A stretch of 64,000 nucleotides of DNA from Pollenia angustigena (GCA_930367215.1 OV884058.1:220948208-221012207); one strand, 5' to 3'; shown: positions 11,521 through 23,627, counted from the stretch's first letter. Notes: a model not told the origin generated them from the sequence alone. Numbers and translations: made by a program.

Positions 11521-13419
11521 TTGAGAAATTTTAGTTACACAACATTATATGAAATTTCGCAAATCAGTTCCAACCTTACCATAAGTAAAAGTCCTGGTCA
11601 TGATGGATTATCTCCAAGAGTACTAATCGAATTTAGTGATGAAATCTCACCTCATTTGGTGAAAATGTTTAATCGTATTATTGAAACATCAGAATATCCG
11701 AATATTTTGAAAATATCAAAGATAAATACAGACCCATTTCTTTGTTACCAATTATCGATAAAGTTTTGGAGAAGTTAATACACAATCAGCTGTTGAAATA
11801 ATTTCTATGATTTTTCTAAAGCTTTTGATATCGTAGATCATGAAATTATGACTTTAAAGTTGCAGTATTATGGAATTTTAGGCAGTGAATTATGTATATT
11901 TAAAAGTCACCTGTACAACAGAAAGCAGTATGTGGAATTAAATGGTTGTAAAAGTTTTCTTGGTGTCGTTAAACATGGTGTGCCACAGAGTAGTGTTTTG
12001 GGCCCGCTTTTATTCACTATATATGTAAATGATATTAATAATCTTGGACTGTATGGAAAAGTGTATATGTACGCAGATGATATTTCAGTGCTTTATAGCC
12101 TTTTTACACTGATCAACATCTAACATCTACCATCAATTTCCCACCATTTGCGAAGATGTTAACATCTCTCCATAAGAAATACATAGGGCTAAAAAACAAC
12201 ATCTTTCAACATCTTTAAAAGATGTTCCTATCTCATTTTATTCCACTCTACATCTTTCGATTATTTTAGTGTCATCACTATAAAAGTGTCAATAAGTTCT
12301 ATTATTATTGTGGCATCACTGACAAAATGGAAGTTGCTTTGAAAGCAGCGTTACCATTTGTCAAGTTTTATATCTTAATGCAATGTTTTTTTGTTAAGTA
12401 TTTTTTATATTTTTAAACAAATTGAAATACATTTTTGAGTTTTCTTTTTAAATGTTGGCACTTTTGTGAGAAAAAAACATTTTTAATTTAATAATTTTTT
12501 TTTTTTCAAATATGGTGACATTTTTGTTTGATGGCAGATGTTAGATGTGAGCAATGTAAACGAGTGTTTCACATTTTCTACATCTTTGATGGCAGATGTT
12601 AGATGTTGATCAGTGTAAAAACCCTATTATCCATACAAACATGAAACTGTACTAAAAGCCTATATGGAAAGAGATGCAGCCTTAATCTTTTAATATTCAA
12701 GACTTAACAAATTAATTATAAATGCGACAAAAACCAAACTCCTCAGGTATCGACCTCATTTAAGTAACAATGATGGAAGTTTTAGTATTTTTGTAAATGG
12801 TAATGAAGTCTTTGAAAGCCAATCAATAAGGTATTTGGGAATCAATTTGCAATGTAATTTGTCATGGAATTTACATATGGAGGAGCTAAAGTCGAAGATA
12901 TCAGCTGTTATTGGTGTGTTATATAAGTTTAAAAACAAATTTAATGAACAGACAAAATTAATGCTTTATCAGGCTTTAGTGCAAAGTCATCTGAACTATT
13001 TGGTAGTAGTATATGGTTGTAAAAATACCACGGAACTTTCATCCTTGCAGCGAGTTCAGAATATGATTAAAAAAAACTTACCGTTACTGCATTGAACGTT
13101 GTCCTTATACCAAGAAGTAGCAAACAACATTTTACCCATAAGAGGACTATATAAAATGCAGCTATTGGTATTTGTTTTTAAATCATTACGGAATATTGGG
13201 CACAACACAATCACTTTTCAAAGGAATCAAGCCAGATTTAACACTAGAAACTGTTCTTATTTAAGAGTTACAAGATGCAGATTAGAAACAACGAAGCAAA
13301 GAATTGAGTATGTTGGTGGATTAGAATTTAATAATTTGCCTCAAAACTTGAATGATATACAAAGAATATCAATTTTTAAGTCAAGTATAAAAAAACATTT
13401 ATTACAATGTAAATTGTAA
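11521..13419 (+). pseudogene. LINE 2 reverse transcriptase, broken
   Basis: Reading fragments in order: KSPGHDGLSPRVLIE (11590), then after a frame change YRPISLLPIIDKVLEKL (11730-11780), then FYDFSKAFDIVDHEIM (11808) with about 40 residues missing before it. Next come GVPQSSVLGPLLFTIY and the catalytic YADD near 12075. The MITE interrupts just after. The C-terminal half resumes at 12625 and runs to 13419 with one in-frame TGA at 13093; it holds the usual LNYL...LQRVQNM and FNNLPQNL patterns. The product would have been an element reverse transcriptase. Confidence 0.85.
12101..12621. mobile_element. MITE inserted in LINE 2, ACATCT-rich
   Basis: The ends are 33-bp inverted repeats with one mismatch (TTTTACACTGATCAACATCT...), and strings of ACATCT/AGATGT recur throughout, including an internal palindrome near 12205. 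The coding sequence of LINE 2 resumes right after, so the insertion is certain. Flanks read ...GCC and CCC...; no long duplication is visible, which leaves the superfamily open. Confidence 0.85.
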
Positions 13420-14289
13420 AACTGTATGTATATAATAAACATTTTTTCTTCTTTTTTTTTTATTGATCTCATACACTTAATTAGTTAATTATTTTATTAG
13501 TTTTAAATAATTTTATGCCAACTCGCCTCAATAATGGCATTTGACGCTGAGTCAAATGTACAAATTTGTAAAATAAAATAAAGAAAAATAAAGTTAATAA
13601 ATAAAAAAGAAATGCATTTTTTTTGAACTTGCTTTCAAACGTTATTTCCAAAAGTTTTTCAAATATGTAAATTTCATTACAATATGGAACCTTAATGAAA
13701 AATATTTTTTAAAATTTAAATTCGTTATATATTTAAGTAAACTATCAGCTAAACATTCGGGGCTATAGCTAATATAAAATAGTTAGGGTATTCAAACGAT
13801 TAACCGTTGTTCGATTAATTGATTAATTTTGGGCTATTAATTGTTCGAATAATTTAAAATTGCTTATTTTCGATTAACAAATAATTCGAATAATTTATTT
13901 CGATTAATCGAAAATTTGTTTTTGCACAGTATTAGTTTTTTTTTTAATGTAAAAACAAGTTGGTACGTTTTAAATACTCTTTTATGGTTTCTTAACTCAG
14001 AAACATTTCCTTCAAGTAATAATTTTTTAAAATATAGTATAGAACATGTAACGCAGTTTACTTTTCCAGCTGAGGTATGACTCAGTCTGTCCAGGGTCAA
14101 TTCGAAGGTCTGCTTCCTTTGAAATGAAACACGGGATGTTTTCGTGTATGTTCGCTTACAATAATTTTAACAAAGCTTTATTTACGAAATCTTAATCTAC
14201 GCTAAATATTTAGAACTACGAAGGCCTTCAGCTGATTCAGCGCGGCTGTAGACGGAAATGGGTGCTGAGGCAGCGTAATTCCACGACTG

Positions 14290-16302
14290 ATGATACGGCT
14301 AGATGTTGTTGGCATAAGGCACGTACGGTGGCGATCCGGCAGCGTGAAGTTACTGATGATTCGATCTGGCAGAGAAGATGATGTTAAAAACGGGTTTCGG
14401 TTATGGTTTGTTAGTATCTACTTCTACGATCGAAACTATGCCGAGTACGGCGCTTTCGGTGAGCCCCGTAGCATGCTGTTCCCACGACTAACTACTTCGA
14501 TTTGTTGGGCCGAGCACTTCGAACACAGGAGGATCTCGCAACCTCGGGTGTTCGGCTAACTACGGCCTCGGATAAGTCGGTGGCTGACGGTCGTCTGGCC
14601 ATGGTGTGACTAACTACGGTCTTAAATGCTAGAAACGACTTAAAAATACTTCGGACACCAAGAGATTTAAGAGGTCTTGGCGCTCGGCTAGATACTGTTT
14701 GGTAAATCAGGTTCGGTTAAATACGGTTTGGTTAAATACTGGGTAGACTACTTCGGGCACCATACTTAATACGGTTCTGGTCAGGGTTACCGTTGAAAAT
14801 TTTCGAAAAGGGTCACAAAAAGGGGATTTTCCAGAAAAAGGGGTCAAAAAAAGGGTATTTCAATAAATAAAGGGTCAAGTTTTTTATAAGCAGTATTTCC
14901 CATTTTAATGAACATAATTCGACCAAGTTTTTTTTAAAGGCAAACAAAAAAATAATATTTCAGGTAGGAAGAGCTCAAAAAACTTAATTTTTTTATGGAA
15001 TGCTCTGTCCTGTTTTAAACACCTGACAAAAAGTTTATTCTTTATCATTATAGCTAATTTGTTCATACTTTTTATGTAATTTTCCGATTTAGCGATGTGA
15101 AATAAATTTTAGTGTCTGTTTTAAATTTTGCTATCGTTCGCGAATTGTAACCATTTTCTCGATTAAAGCGATTTTTTCCTGTAAGTGTCAGATTTTTTAA
15201 AGCTTTTACGATTTTTAATAAATATAAGACTTTGCTATCATACCGGTGTTACCAAAAATTTGGGAATTTCCGCTAATTGAGCAATTTTTACCTCTTGTTT
15301 TCATTCCTGTTAGGGCAAGTTCAATACATTTTGCCATTATAAAGGGCGAATTTTTTTTAATAAAACATGCTACTGTTTAAGAGAGCAAAACACCAAATTG
15401 CATTTTTTTAATAAAATGTCAAATTTTTGTTTTAAAAAGAAACCAGCGTAAAAAATAACATATATGAGTTACGTTTGCTTTTAGGGAAATTGTACTTTAC
15501 TATCAAAAATCAAGGAGAAGAAAGCATGGAATTGTAAGTTTATACTTTGAGTCTGTTCCATATCAAGCAATGCTTATTTCGAAAACATTTGTTTAGCACT
15601 TCTGTTCCGCAGTGTTGACAAAAAACAATATATGTGAGCTATTTCCAAAAAAAAGTCAAAAAGTTTCACAAAATAGGTGATAATGATACAAAAGTATAAT
15701 TTAAAAAAAGGGTCATAAAAGGTATCAACACCGTTGAAAAAGGGTCAAATTGATACTTTAGTATCACAACGGTAGCGCTGGTTCTGGTTAATCAGGTTCG
15801 GTTAAATACGGTTTGTATTCAGTCGGCTACCGAGTGAAATTCGGAGGCACCGGCAGTCGGCTGAACACGCCCTTCTACGGGTTGGGTGCTAGTTCGTATT
15901 CACTACTGGTAAGTATGCGTGGACTACTGGTTTGTATTCAGTCGGCTACCGAATAAAATTCGGAGGCACCGGCAGTCGGCTGGACATGACTAATAATACG
16001 TTAAATACGGGTTTGTATTTACTCGGCTACCGAATGGAACTCGGAGGCACCGACAGTCGGCTAAATACGACTAACTACGGGTTGACTGCTGGTTTGTATT
16101 CTGTCGGCTACCGAATGGAATTCGGAGGCACCGGCAGTCGGCAGAACAGGACTAATTATACGTTTAATACGGGTTTGTATTTAGTCGGCTACCGAATGAA
16201 ATTCGGAGGCACCGGCAGTTGGCTAAATACGACTAACTACAGCTTGAATGCTTGTTTGTATTATGTCGCCTACCGAATGGAATTCGGAGGCACCGGCAGT
16301 CG
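14290..16302 (+). repeat. GC-richer degenerate minisatellite, 81-bp unit in 162-bp pairs
   Basis: Units contain TCGGCTACCGAATG, TTCGGAGGCACCGGCAGTCG and ACTAACTACGG. From 15810 to 16302 the period is 81 bp and alternating units are more alike, giving a 162-bp higher-order pattern. Because 81 is divisible by three, the frame 15932-16324 stays open and translates to repeats of YRMEFGGTGSRLN; this is probably a by-product, not a gene. More degenerate units occupy 14535-14781. The array is split by a hAT-type element (14782-15780) and ended by the foldback element at 16303; a remnant continues after 23174. Confidence 0.8.
14782..15780 (+). mobile_element. Non-autonomous hAT-type element, AAAAAGGG family, copy B (complete)
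   Basis: Termini CAGGGTTACCGTTG and (reverse complement) CAGCGCTACCGTTG, flanked by the exact duplication GTTCTGGT (14774-14781 and 15781-15788). Inside both ends AAAAGGGTCA/AAAAAGGGG strings are iterated. It is 999 bp with no ORF, and matches copy A (1-1047) and a fragment at 46190-46309. Confidence 0.92.
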
Positions 16303-17174
16303 CACAGAGGAGTATTTGGCCTGAAAAGCTGGCCAAAAAGGCAAAACTGAATTTTAAGAAATCTTAAGAACTAAGTACGCAGCTCGACAGACAACAATAT
16401 TTTACAACAATATTTATTTTATTATACACTTTTTTTTTGCAAAAAAAGGAAAAGAAGAGGTTTTTAAAAGTGAGGTTAGCATGTCTACGAATTATGTTTG
16501 ATACCACAGTAAAATTTGGAATCTCTAATTTTAGAAACCAAAAAAAAAGTGTGCATTATTTTTGACGATTTTTTTAAATTTTCACATTTCGTCTATTTTT
16601 GCTCATCAGGCACTTTTTCTTATACCTTTATATCGTCATAAACTTTTATGTATTTTGAATTATTGATTTCAACTGTTATTCACATCACTTTTAACACTTC
16701 ACAATATTAATACCTGCCTATATGTAATTATAAATTGCAAAAATTCTTAATTATCCATAATAGTTTTAAGGGAATGTCCCACACATCCCCATAAAAATTT
16801 TTTTTTTGAAAAATAGCTTTTTCCAAAAAGAAATCGAATTTTTTGAATAAAATTGTTTAGTAAGGTAGTTCTTTTGGACTTTATATTTTTTAACAACTCG
16901 AAATTTTTTTTACATTTTCACCCAAGTAAAAAATTTTCAAGTCGAGAGGCGCGGATTAGGATTTTATTTTAGACCCATGGTTTCTTCGGAGAATTTTCTT
17001 AGAATTTTATGTAGATTACGTTTTTGCTATACGATTTTTAATTTTTTTTTTTTTTTTCATCCATACAAATCGACCCGTCCTAATGTACATACAGTCTGTC
17101 AAGAATGAGTTTAAACCTTTAAAATCAACATTTGTTAATTGAGTTTTGCGATTTATACCAACTTTTATTCCTTA

Positions 17175-17403
17175 AGCTTCGTACGGACGATGGTCAGATC
17201 TTACAATATTGGTAAGCAGCGTTGCTTAAATTGCATTAAAATTGGCTAAAAGGTCTTACAACTGTGTGAACATTGTAAGCTCATTTGTATTTGCAGATGT
17301 GCAAAATTAATGCATCTGACAATGTACCATTGTCAGAAAAATTTTGCTGTTGGCAACGCCTGCTTACAATATTGTAAGATCAGACCATCGTCTGTACGAA
17401 GCT
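17175..17403. mobile_element. PIF/Harbinger-like MITE, AGCTTCGTACGG family
   Basis: Inverted arms of roughly 50 bp start AGCTTCGTAC(G/A)GACGATGG and include CTTACAATATT. Exact TTA duplications flank it (17172-17174 and 17404-17406). Length 229 bp, no ORF. It lies in the material inserted in the left arm of the foldback element. Confidence 0.8.
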
Positions 17404-17915
17404 TTAGGAATGTGGCTTTTAGAAAAATCTTAAAAATTTAAACTTTTTGGTTCTTAAATTTTTTTATTGCATGTTGAAAACAAAAAATTTGACGCATTTT
17501 GCATGTAAATTTTTTTTTTCGCCATTAAATTTTTAATAACTCCAAAATAGTAATAGATATAAAATAAATGTGTATGGTTAGTTTAAGCAGAATTTTCCGG
17601 TGCATCTTCTGATCCTCCTACTATTAAAATCGGAGAATACGTTTTCAAGTTATGGCAAAATATATAAGGCAACCCAACGATTTAGGGGGTGAAGTATGCC
17701 ACGCCTTTAAAAGAAAATCCTTACGTACTAGAGAAAAACGGAAAACAGATTTAAATTAAGGGCATCAAAATCCATATAATCCACATACTTTTATTTCTAG
17801 GGTAGAGAAAACTGTTTTTGTTGCGCAGTGTACTTTTGTTGCGCAGTGTAATTTTTTCAAAATCTTCCACTAGACTTTTTATATCATACTACACCTAAAA
17901 CTATCAAAAAACTAA

Positions 17916-18676
17916 AGCTTAGTTCACAATCAAAAAAACATTTTCATTTGGTGTTCATAATGGAGCAACAATTTTTTTTGCAACCACACATACTTTGCAT
18001 TAAGAAACCGTTTGGAAATTTTAGCCGCAAAAATATTATGCACTTATTATTATTTTTTATTACATTTTGTTAAAATTTTCATTCAAAACTAAATAAAATT
18101 ATTTTAAACGTCAGAAACAATTTCATACAAATTGTTGCTGAAGTTCTAGTTGACTCAACTTTAGTTACACTCATAAAATTATTACAGTAACTGATTGTAG
18201 GTTATTAAATTCGTTTTCGGTACTGTTAAAATTGAATAAAAATATAGTTATTTTACGAATAAATTTATTTTTCAACATTTATGTTTGTTATTAAAAAAAC
18301 AAACTACCAAAAAATAATGTTTTCCGTATTTTTTTTTGTTAATTTGTTTGATTTTTATCGGTTAAAATATATTTTTTAAAAGTAAAAACTATTCAATTTT
18401 AACGAATATGATGTTCAATAAATAAAAAACTTAGAAATTACTGAAAAAATCATTTGTTTTAAATGAAATGTAAATGATCCGTTTTTTAAATGAATTTTAG
18501 TTTGTTTCAAATGAATTTTCGTTTGAATTTAACTACATAATATTTTGAGTGTACATTTTTAAATAAATTTTAGTTACATTTTTGTTTTAAAAATGAAAGG
18601 AAAATATATGAAATACTTTGTGAAGAAAAAAGATAGAAGAAAAAACGAAATTGTTGCTCTGATTGTGAATAAAGCT
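17916..18676 (+). mobile_element. PIF/Harbinger-like MITE, GTTCACAATC family, copy 1
   Basis: Termini AGCTTAGTTCACAATC and GATTGTGAATAAAGCT with TAA on both sides (17913-17915 and 18677-18679). Shares its body with 52042-52416 and, inverted, with 56871-59533, including GAAGTTCTAGTTGACT and AAATGAAAGGAAAATATATG. This copy has extra A/T-rich sequence in the middle. Confidence 0.85.
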
Positions 18677-18709
18677 TAAAACTTTTAATTCAAAAAACAC
18701 GTTTAATAA

Positions 18710-19278
18710 CACGGTGCTACAAATGAGCACTTTTTTTATGCTTGAAAAGCGACCTAGTGTAGGTTATAGACCTTACTGAGTAGATCATAAGTCTATTTTA
18801 AAAAGTTCGGAAACACCCTCAAATTTCGGAGTTATTCCGAAAAAACCATTTTTGGGTAGGTTCGAGTACTTATGAACACGTAACTCAGTTGATTATTATC
18901 CGATTTTTATTTTTTAAACGGTTTCAGAAAGAAGAGACATGTGCCTTTCGAAATGTTTGGAAATGTGTATACAATTTTTGTAGTGATATTCTTAATTATA
19001 TCTGATTTTAATTGGATTTTGTCTCGATTTTTCAAATTTGATGCCATTTTTTAAATTAGTTTGTTTAGATACATACCAATATGTGTACACATTATTAAAG
19101 CTAATTTAGTTTTGAGTAAAACCAGCTTTCATTTAATAAAATCGAACAAAAAATAAAAAAGTTATTAAGGTTTTTCAAAAGTGAAAAATTTAGCTTTTTC
19201 AAATATTGTTCAATAGACCGGGTCAACCTCCATAAAAAACAAAAATTGTGCCAGTCTCCCCGTAGAATGAGAGATATG
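18710..19278 (+). repeat. Left arm segment of the foldback element
   Basis: Matches the reverse complement of about 22570-23140, including ACGGTGCTAC, GGAAACACCCTCAAATTTCG and GACCGGGTCAACCTCC. The antisense open frame 19101-19334 falls in this arm and is not a gene. Confidence 0.85.
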
Positions 19279-19354
19279 GCTATTTCCAAAAAAACGTCAA
19301 CCACAAAAAATGGAAAAAAAATTTTTCTTTTCAAGATTTATAATATTTTTAATT

Positions 19355-19668
19355 AGGCTTAAGTTCATCAAATTTAATTTTCATTAAATTATTTTTATGA
19401 AGAAAGGTTAAATACAATTTGGTTTAAGGATTGATGTTTGACTAATGACGTCAGCAGTCGTCGATGGCTGCGAGTGTTAAACGGCAAGCTCTCTAAGGAG
19501 ATTGAGTGGTTGCAATCGAAACATGCCAGGGTAAAAACGCCTGGGTTCGAGCCCAGATTGAGTCAAGAATGAAAAATTATCAGTAAATTTTAATTAATTT
19601 TCATGTTGTAAAATTCCTTTCTTCATAAAAATAATTTAATGAAAATTAAATTTGATGAACTTAAGCCT
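19355..19668. mobile_element. Perfect 53-bp hairpin element enclosing a tRNA-like sequence
   Basis: Arms 19355-19407 and 19616-19668 are identical reverse complements over 53 bp by my reading, starting AGGCTTAAGTTCATC. The loop of about 208 bp holds the tRNA-like block at 19460-19565. Sequence just outside (AATATTTTT) also pairs loosely. No ORF. Confidence 0.85.
19460..19565 (+). other. tRNA-like sequence (box B-like) inside hairpin element
   Basis: GGTTCGAGCCC at about 19550 fits a tRNA box B and T-arm, with CTGGG and CCCAG around it, but the T-loop is one base short. Upstream, GCTGCGAGTGTTAAACGGC resembles a degenerate box A of a serine- or leucine-type tRNA. A working tRNA is unlikely; a tRNA-derived SINE head is more plausible. 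Confidence 0.45.
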
Positions 19669-19699
19669 TATAAAAAATATTAAAAATTTGGATCAAAAA

Positions 19700-20320
19700 C
19701 AAGGATCGGAAAATGTTTTTTTATTTTGTTTCTAAAAAAATATTTATTGTGCAAGTTTAAAAAATTCTACATTTTACAGAAAACAAAAAATTTCTAAAAT
19801 AGTTTTGAAAAAAAAGCCGTCGAAAAAAATAAATAAAATAAAGTTTTTGAAATAAAACGTTTTCTTAAAAACATTAAATAAAGTTTTTAAAATAAAACGT
19901 TTTCTTAAAAACATAAAAAAACAAAAACAAAATAATTATATTTAAGCATTGTCATAAAAATTTCATTCTTCAAAACAAATTTCAATAAAATTTATGAAGA
20001 GGTTTCTGAGAATACATACATACATATTTCATTTTTGAAAAATACATACATAGAAAAAAAAATTCTAAAAAAAACGTTTTAAAAAATATTTTTCAACAAA
20101 AAAAAAAGTTTTTTGAAAATTTGTATTTGTTTTTTTTTACAAAAAAATTTTTTGCTATTTTTTGAAACTATAAATTTTGTTTTCAAAGAAAATGTTTTTT
20201 TTCTTTTTCGTTTAAATTTTAAACACAGAAAAACAATGTTCTTTTTTTCACACACAAAAATTTTTTATTTAAAAAATAAAATTTAATTTTGTGTTTTCCG
20301 TTCGTAAAATCCGGTCCTTG
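19700..20320. mobile_element. A/T-homopolymer-rich element with CAAGGA(T/C)CGGA ends
   Basis: Termini CAAGGATCGGAAAAT and (reverse complement) CAAGGACCGGATTTT, flanked by ATCAAAAA and ATTAAAAA (7 of 8 identical). The inside is runs of A and T with a 42-bp duplicated unit near 19848-19915. The homologous copy at 45369-46055 lacks it, which supports insertion. Confidence 0.65.
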
Positions 20321-21432
20321 ATTAAAAACCATAAATAGTTCAACAAAATAACCACAATACTAATTATTTTCAAGATTTATATAGAGAATTGCTTATATTT
20401 TTTTAATGTATGCGTATAAATTAATTGATTCGAAAAAAAGATAAATGGTAAACGAAGTACTACAACTTTTAGCACATACTTGTGTATATTAGAAAATATG
20501 CATTTGGAACAACAATACTCTAATCTAAGGCATATTTATGATCTGAAAAACATTTTTTATTAAGTTTCTTATATAAAGGATTATAAATAGCAACATAAAA
20601 AAATTTTAAATCATGGTGGAAAAATTGTCCCGTTTACAATGTCCCCTTTACAATTTCTTTAACAATTTATTTAAAAAAATGTAATTCATATTTTATTTTG
20701 AAATCGACACCATTTTTAGGGCACATTAGTACGCAACATTTTAAAATTAATCCCAATAAAATATTGTGTCAGGTTTCGCAGAAATCACTGTTTAAACGGT
20801 TACCCCTTGAAACCCACTTCCGTTTTTTGTCCCGTTTACAATCACTGGTTTTTTGCAATTATCTCGGAAACCACGACAGTAAGCGAAAAATTTCATTTGC
20901 GGAAATTAAAGAGCTAATTGAGAGTTAAAAGAATCATTAATTTAAAAAATGAAAATCAGGTTGTTTTTTACAGTTTTGTCAATATAAACGTGTGCGAATG
21001 TCCCGTTTACAATCTTGGAAGTGCCCATATGTCAATAAAGTTTCTAAAACAGGAAATATTTTTATTTTTTTCTGCTACGCCCTCAAATACAGCCCTTTTG
21101 GTTTTTTATATATATCGCTGCCATTTAAAGTCTTATCTCATCAAATCGCATATCGGTGTTCATGGCTTGACAGTGGCTTCATTTTTAATCCGACTTTAAA
21201 GTCTTGGCGCCACTTATGCCATCTCAGATCCTCAACCCAAATTTCTTTGTTTTGTAAGCATTTTATGTCAATTGTAATATTTTTGAAAAACACACAAACT
21301 GTGTGCATTGATGAAAACGTAATGACAAACCATACATACCTAAAGTAGAGTGTGTATAAGAAATAAATTGCTTATAATTTTAAAACATTTAAGAACATTG
21401 TTTAATTCATAAAAAAATTTAATTTATTATAA

Positions 21433-21728
21433 CAAGGCGAATTTACACAAGGTGAACTTATCTTGCTTCGTAAGCAACAGCTGATTACTAACCTTGTGTC
21501 AAAATGGTATACCGTCCTGTTGGTTCTGGGGAATCTTAACCAAATTCTTTAATTTTCGATTAAAATTGTAAAATTTAAAACTTTTTTAAGTTATAAAATT
21601 TCAAACAAACACAATTTAATATAAAAACAAAATTAAATATTTCTTTGAATTTTTGACACAACGTTTAAATGTTTAACAGTGTTGTAAAACGTTTTCAAAA
21701 TAAGACCACCTTGTATGAATTCGCCTTG
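21433..21728. mobile_element. CAAGGCGAATT-type small hAT-like element, copy 1
   Basis: Termini CAAGGCGAATTTACACAAGG and (reverse complement) CAAGGCGAATTCATACAAGG; flanks TATTATAA and TATTATTA (7 of 8). It sits in the loop of the foldback element. Confidence 0.75.
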
Positions 21729-22392
21729 TATTATTATTTCAGAAAGTAAAGGACATTGTGAATACTTCCCTTTTAGTATATTTTTCATTTAAAGTTTACT
21801 TCGGAATAGTGAAGGCTATATTGAAATTCTGCATTACCAAGTGCAATGCACTCGAGTAATAAATAAATGTCAAAATACCAAATGGCAAAATTACAACAAA
21901 ACAAAGTGGCAAAGTGTTAACTGCATTCAAGCTAAGAAAAACGTATTAATAATTCCACTAGTGAGTACCGAAAAAAAAATTTGCCACCATTACACCTCAA
22001 ATTGGGATACAGGAAGCAGTTCGTGAAACACCTGGATACACTTGGATTTTACACTTAAAATCAGTTTTTCCAAGAATAGCTTAAGCAGAAATAAAAGATA
22101 GTAAAAATGTTTATTGATTTCTAACCATAATTGTTCATTATTGACACAGCCATATTCTAGCCATAAACAATGATATCCGATACGATAAAATTGGACTTTA
22201 AATGACGATGCTGTATATATAAAACAAAAAGCGCTGCAAAAAAGCAATATTCCTGTTCTAAGGCGTGATTGATGAAATTTTTTTTTGGTTTGTATTGGCT
22301 TCTACCTGGTTAAATGTAATATGTACGTGAAAAAGAAAGAGGGGCTTAATACTAAGTTTTAGAAGGACTTTTTTGACACGTGAAAAATTTGG

Positions 22393-23169
22393 GGTGAGGA
22401 TCCGTCGGATTAAAAATGAAGCCACTGTCAAGCCATGAACACCGATATGCGATTTGATGAGATAAGACTTTAAATGGCAGCGCTATATATAAAAAACCAA
22501 AAGGGCTGTATTTGGGGGCGTAGCAGAAAAAAATCAAAATATTTCCTATTTTAGAAACTTTATTGACATATCTTTCATTCTACGGGGAGACTGGCATAAT
22601 TTTTGTTTTTTATGGAGGTTGACCCGGTCTATTGAACAATATTTGAAAAAGCTAAATTTTTCACTTTTGAAAAACCTTAATAACTTTTTTATTTTTTGTT
22701 CGATTTTATTAAATGAAAGCTGGTTTTACTCAAAACTAAATTAGCTTTAATAGTGTGTACACATATTGGTATGTATCTAAACAAACTAATTTAAAAAAAT
22801 GGCACCAAATTTGAAAAATCGAGAAAAAATCAAATTAAAATCAGATATAATTAAGAATATCACTACAAAAATTGTATACACATTCCAAAGAGTGTATACA
22901 TTTAGAAAGGCACATGTCTCTTCTTTCTGAAACCGTTTAAAAAATACAAATCGGATAATAACCAACTGTACTGTATAAGTACTCGAACCTACCCAAAAAT
23001 GGGTTTTTCGGAATAACTCCGAAATTTGAGGGTGTTTCCGAACATTTTAAAACTGATTTGAGATCTACTCAACAAGGCCTTCAACTTACACTAGGTCATT
23101 TTCCAAGTATATTTTCACTGTAGCACCGTGTAATTTTGGCCAGCTTTTCAGGCCAAATGCTCCTCTGTG
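22393..23169 (-). repeat. Right arm of the foldback element
   Basis: Reverse complement of the left arm pieces 16303-16337, 18710-19278 and 21027-21210. It preserves the uninterrupted order of these pieces and so serves as the reference for the insertions in the left arm. Confidence 0.85.
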
Positions 23170-23627
23170 AGTCGGCTGAATATGACTAATTCTAATAAAA
23201 ACTAATGAAAATAGCCTTGTACCACCCCTTAATAAGACTATTTAAAGTATGATAATTGTTAAAAAATCAAAAAGAGATTCAAGTGGTATAATGGAAGAAA
23301 AGATAATTTTTAGAAAAGACAAGAAAAAGAACAGAGAAATTGAATACGCTTTATAACATTTTACTTTCAATCTCTCCAACGTCAACAATAAGTAAAAAAA
23401 TCTCTTCAATTGTGTACATAATTGTAGAAGGAAGTAACAATAAAAAAGTTTTTGACATTTAATTTTGTTCACGGTTTTTTTGTTACTTGAAGAAGTATCA
23501 AGTAAAAATAACGTTCGTCGAAGAAAAAATAAAACTAAACATAAAATTTTTGATTTACGCTGTAAGTATGACCTAAAATCCAAAAATAATTAAAGTATTA
23601 ATTAAACAAATTGTTTTTAAGGCAAAA

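Larger units (their letters stand above)
11516..13612 (+). mobile_element. Second LINE, 5'-truncated and rearranged
   Basis: Only the reverse transcriptase and C-terminal part of ORF2 and a short A/T-rich 3' tail remain. A MITE (12101-12621) sits inside the coding part. The 3' end carries GGCATTTGACGCTGAGTCAA and then AATAAA-like repeats near 13570-13612. Sequence differs clearly from the LINE at 7079. Confidence 0.8.
19279..21026 (+). mobile_element. Element with CCCGTTTACAAT motif, copy 1
   Basis: Ends GGCTATTTCC and GGAAGTGCCC are imperfect inverted repeats. The empty site is preserved in the other arm of the foldback element, which shows that ATATG is duplicated. CCCGTTTACAAT recurs at the right end (20630, 20840, 21003). 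The right 700 bp match 45369-46055 almost exactly, including the 76-residue open frame 20698-20928, which I do not regard as a real gene. Two further elements sit in its left half. Confidence 0.7.
16303..23169. mobile_element. 6.9-kb foldback element with 5-bp target duplication
   Basis: Inverted termini CACAGAGGAG(T/C)ATTTGGCC are flanked by the exact duplication AGTCG (16298-16302 and 23170-23174). The uninterrupted minisatellite unit reads GGCAGTCGGCTG, which confirms the junction. The right arm runs from about 22393 to 23169. Its reverse complement matches the left side in three pieces: 16303-16337, 18710-19278 and 21027-21210. The gaps are later insertions. No transposase is recognisable. 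A 5-bp duplication with CAC ends recalls Transib-type elements, but that is only a suggestion. Confidence 0.75.

Noticed and set aside
15932..16324. 130-residue open frame taken as a gene
   Set aside because: It is the translation of an 81-bp minisatellite and ends inside the foldback terminus.
20698..20928. 76-residue frame conserved at 45727-45957
   Set aside because: Both lie in copies of one repeat with near-identical DNA; conservation reflects the repeat, and no motif or proper start (it begins TTG) is seen.
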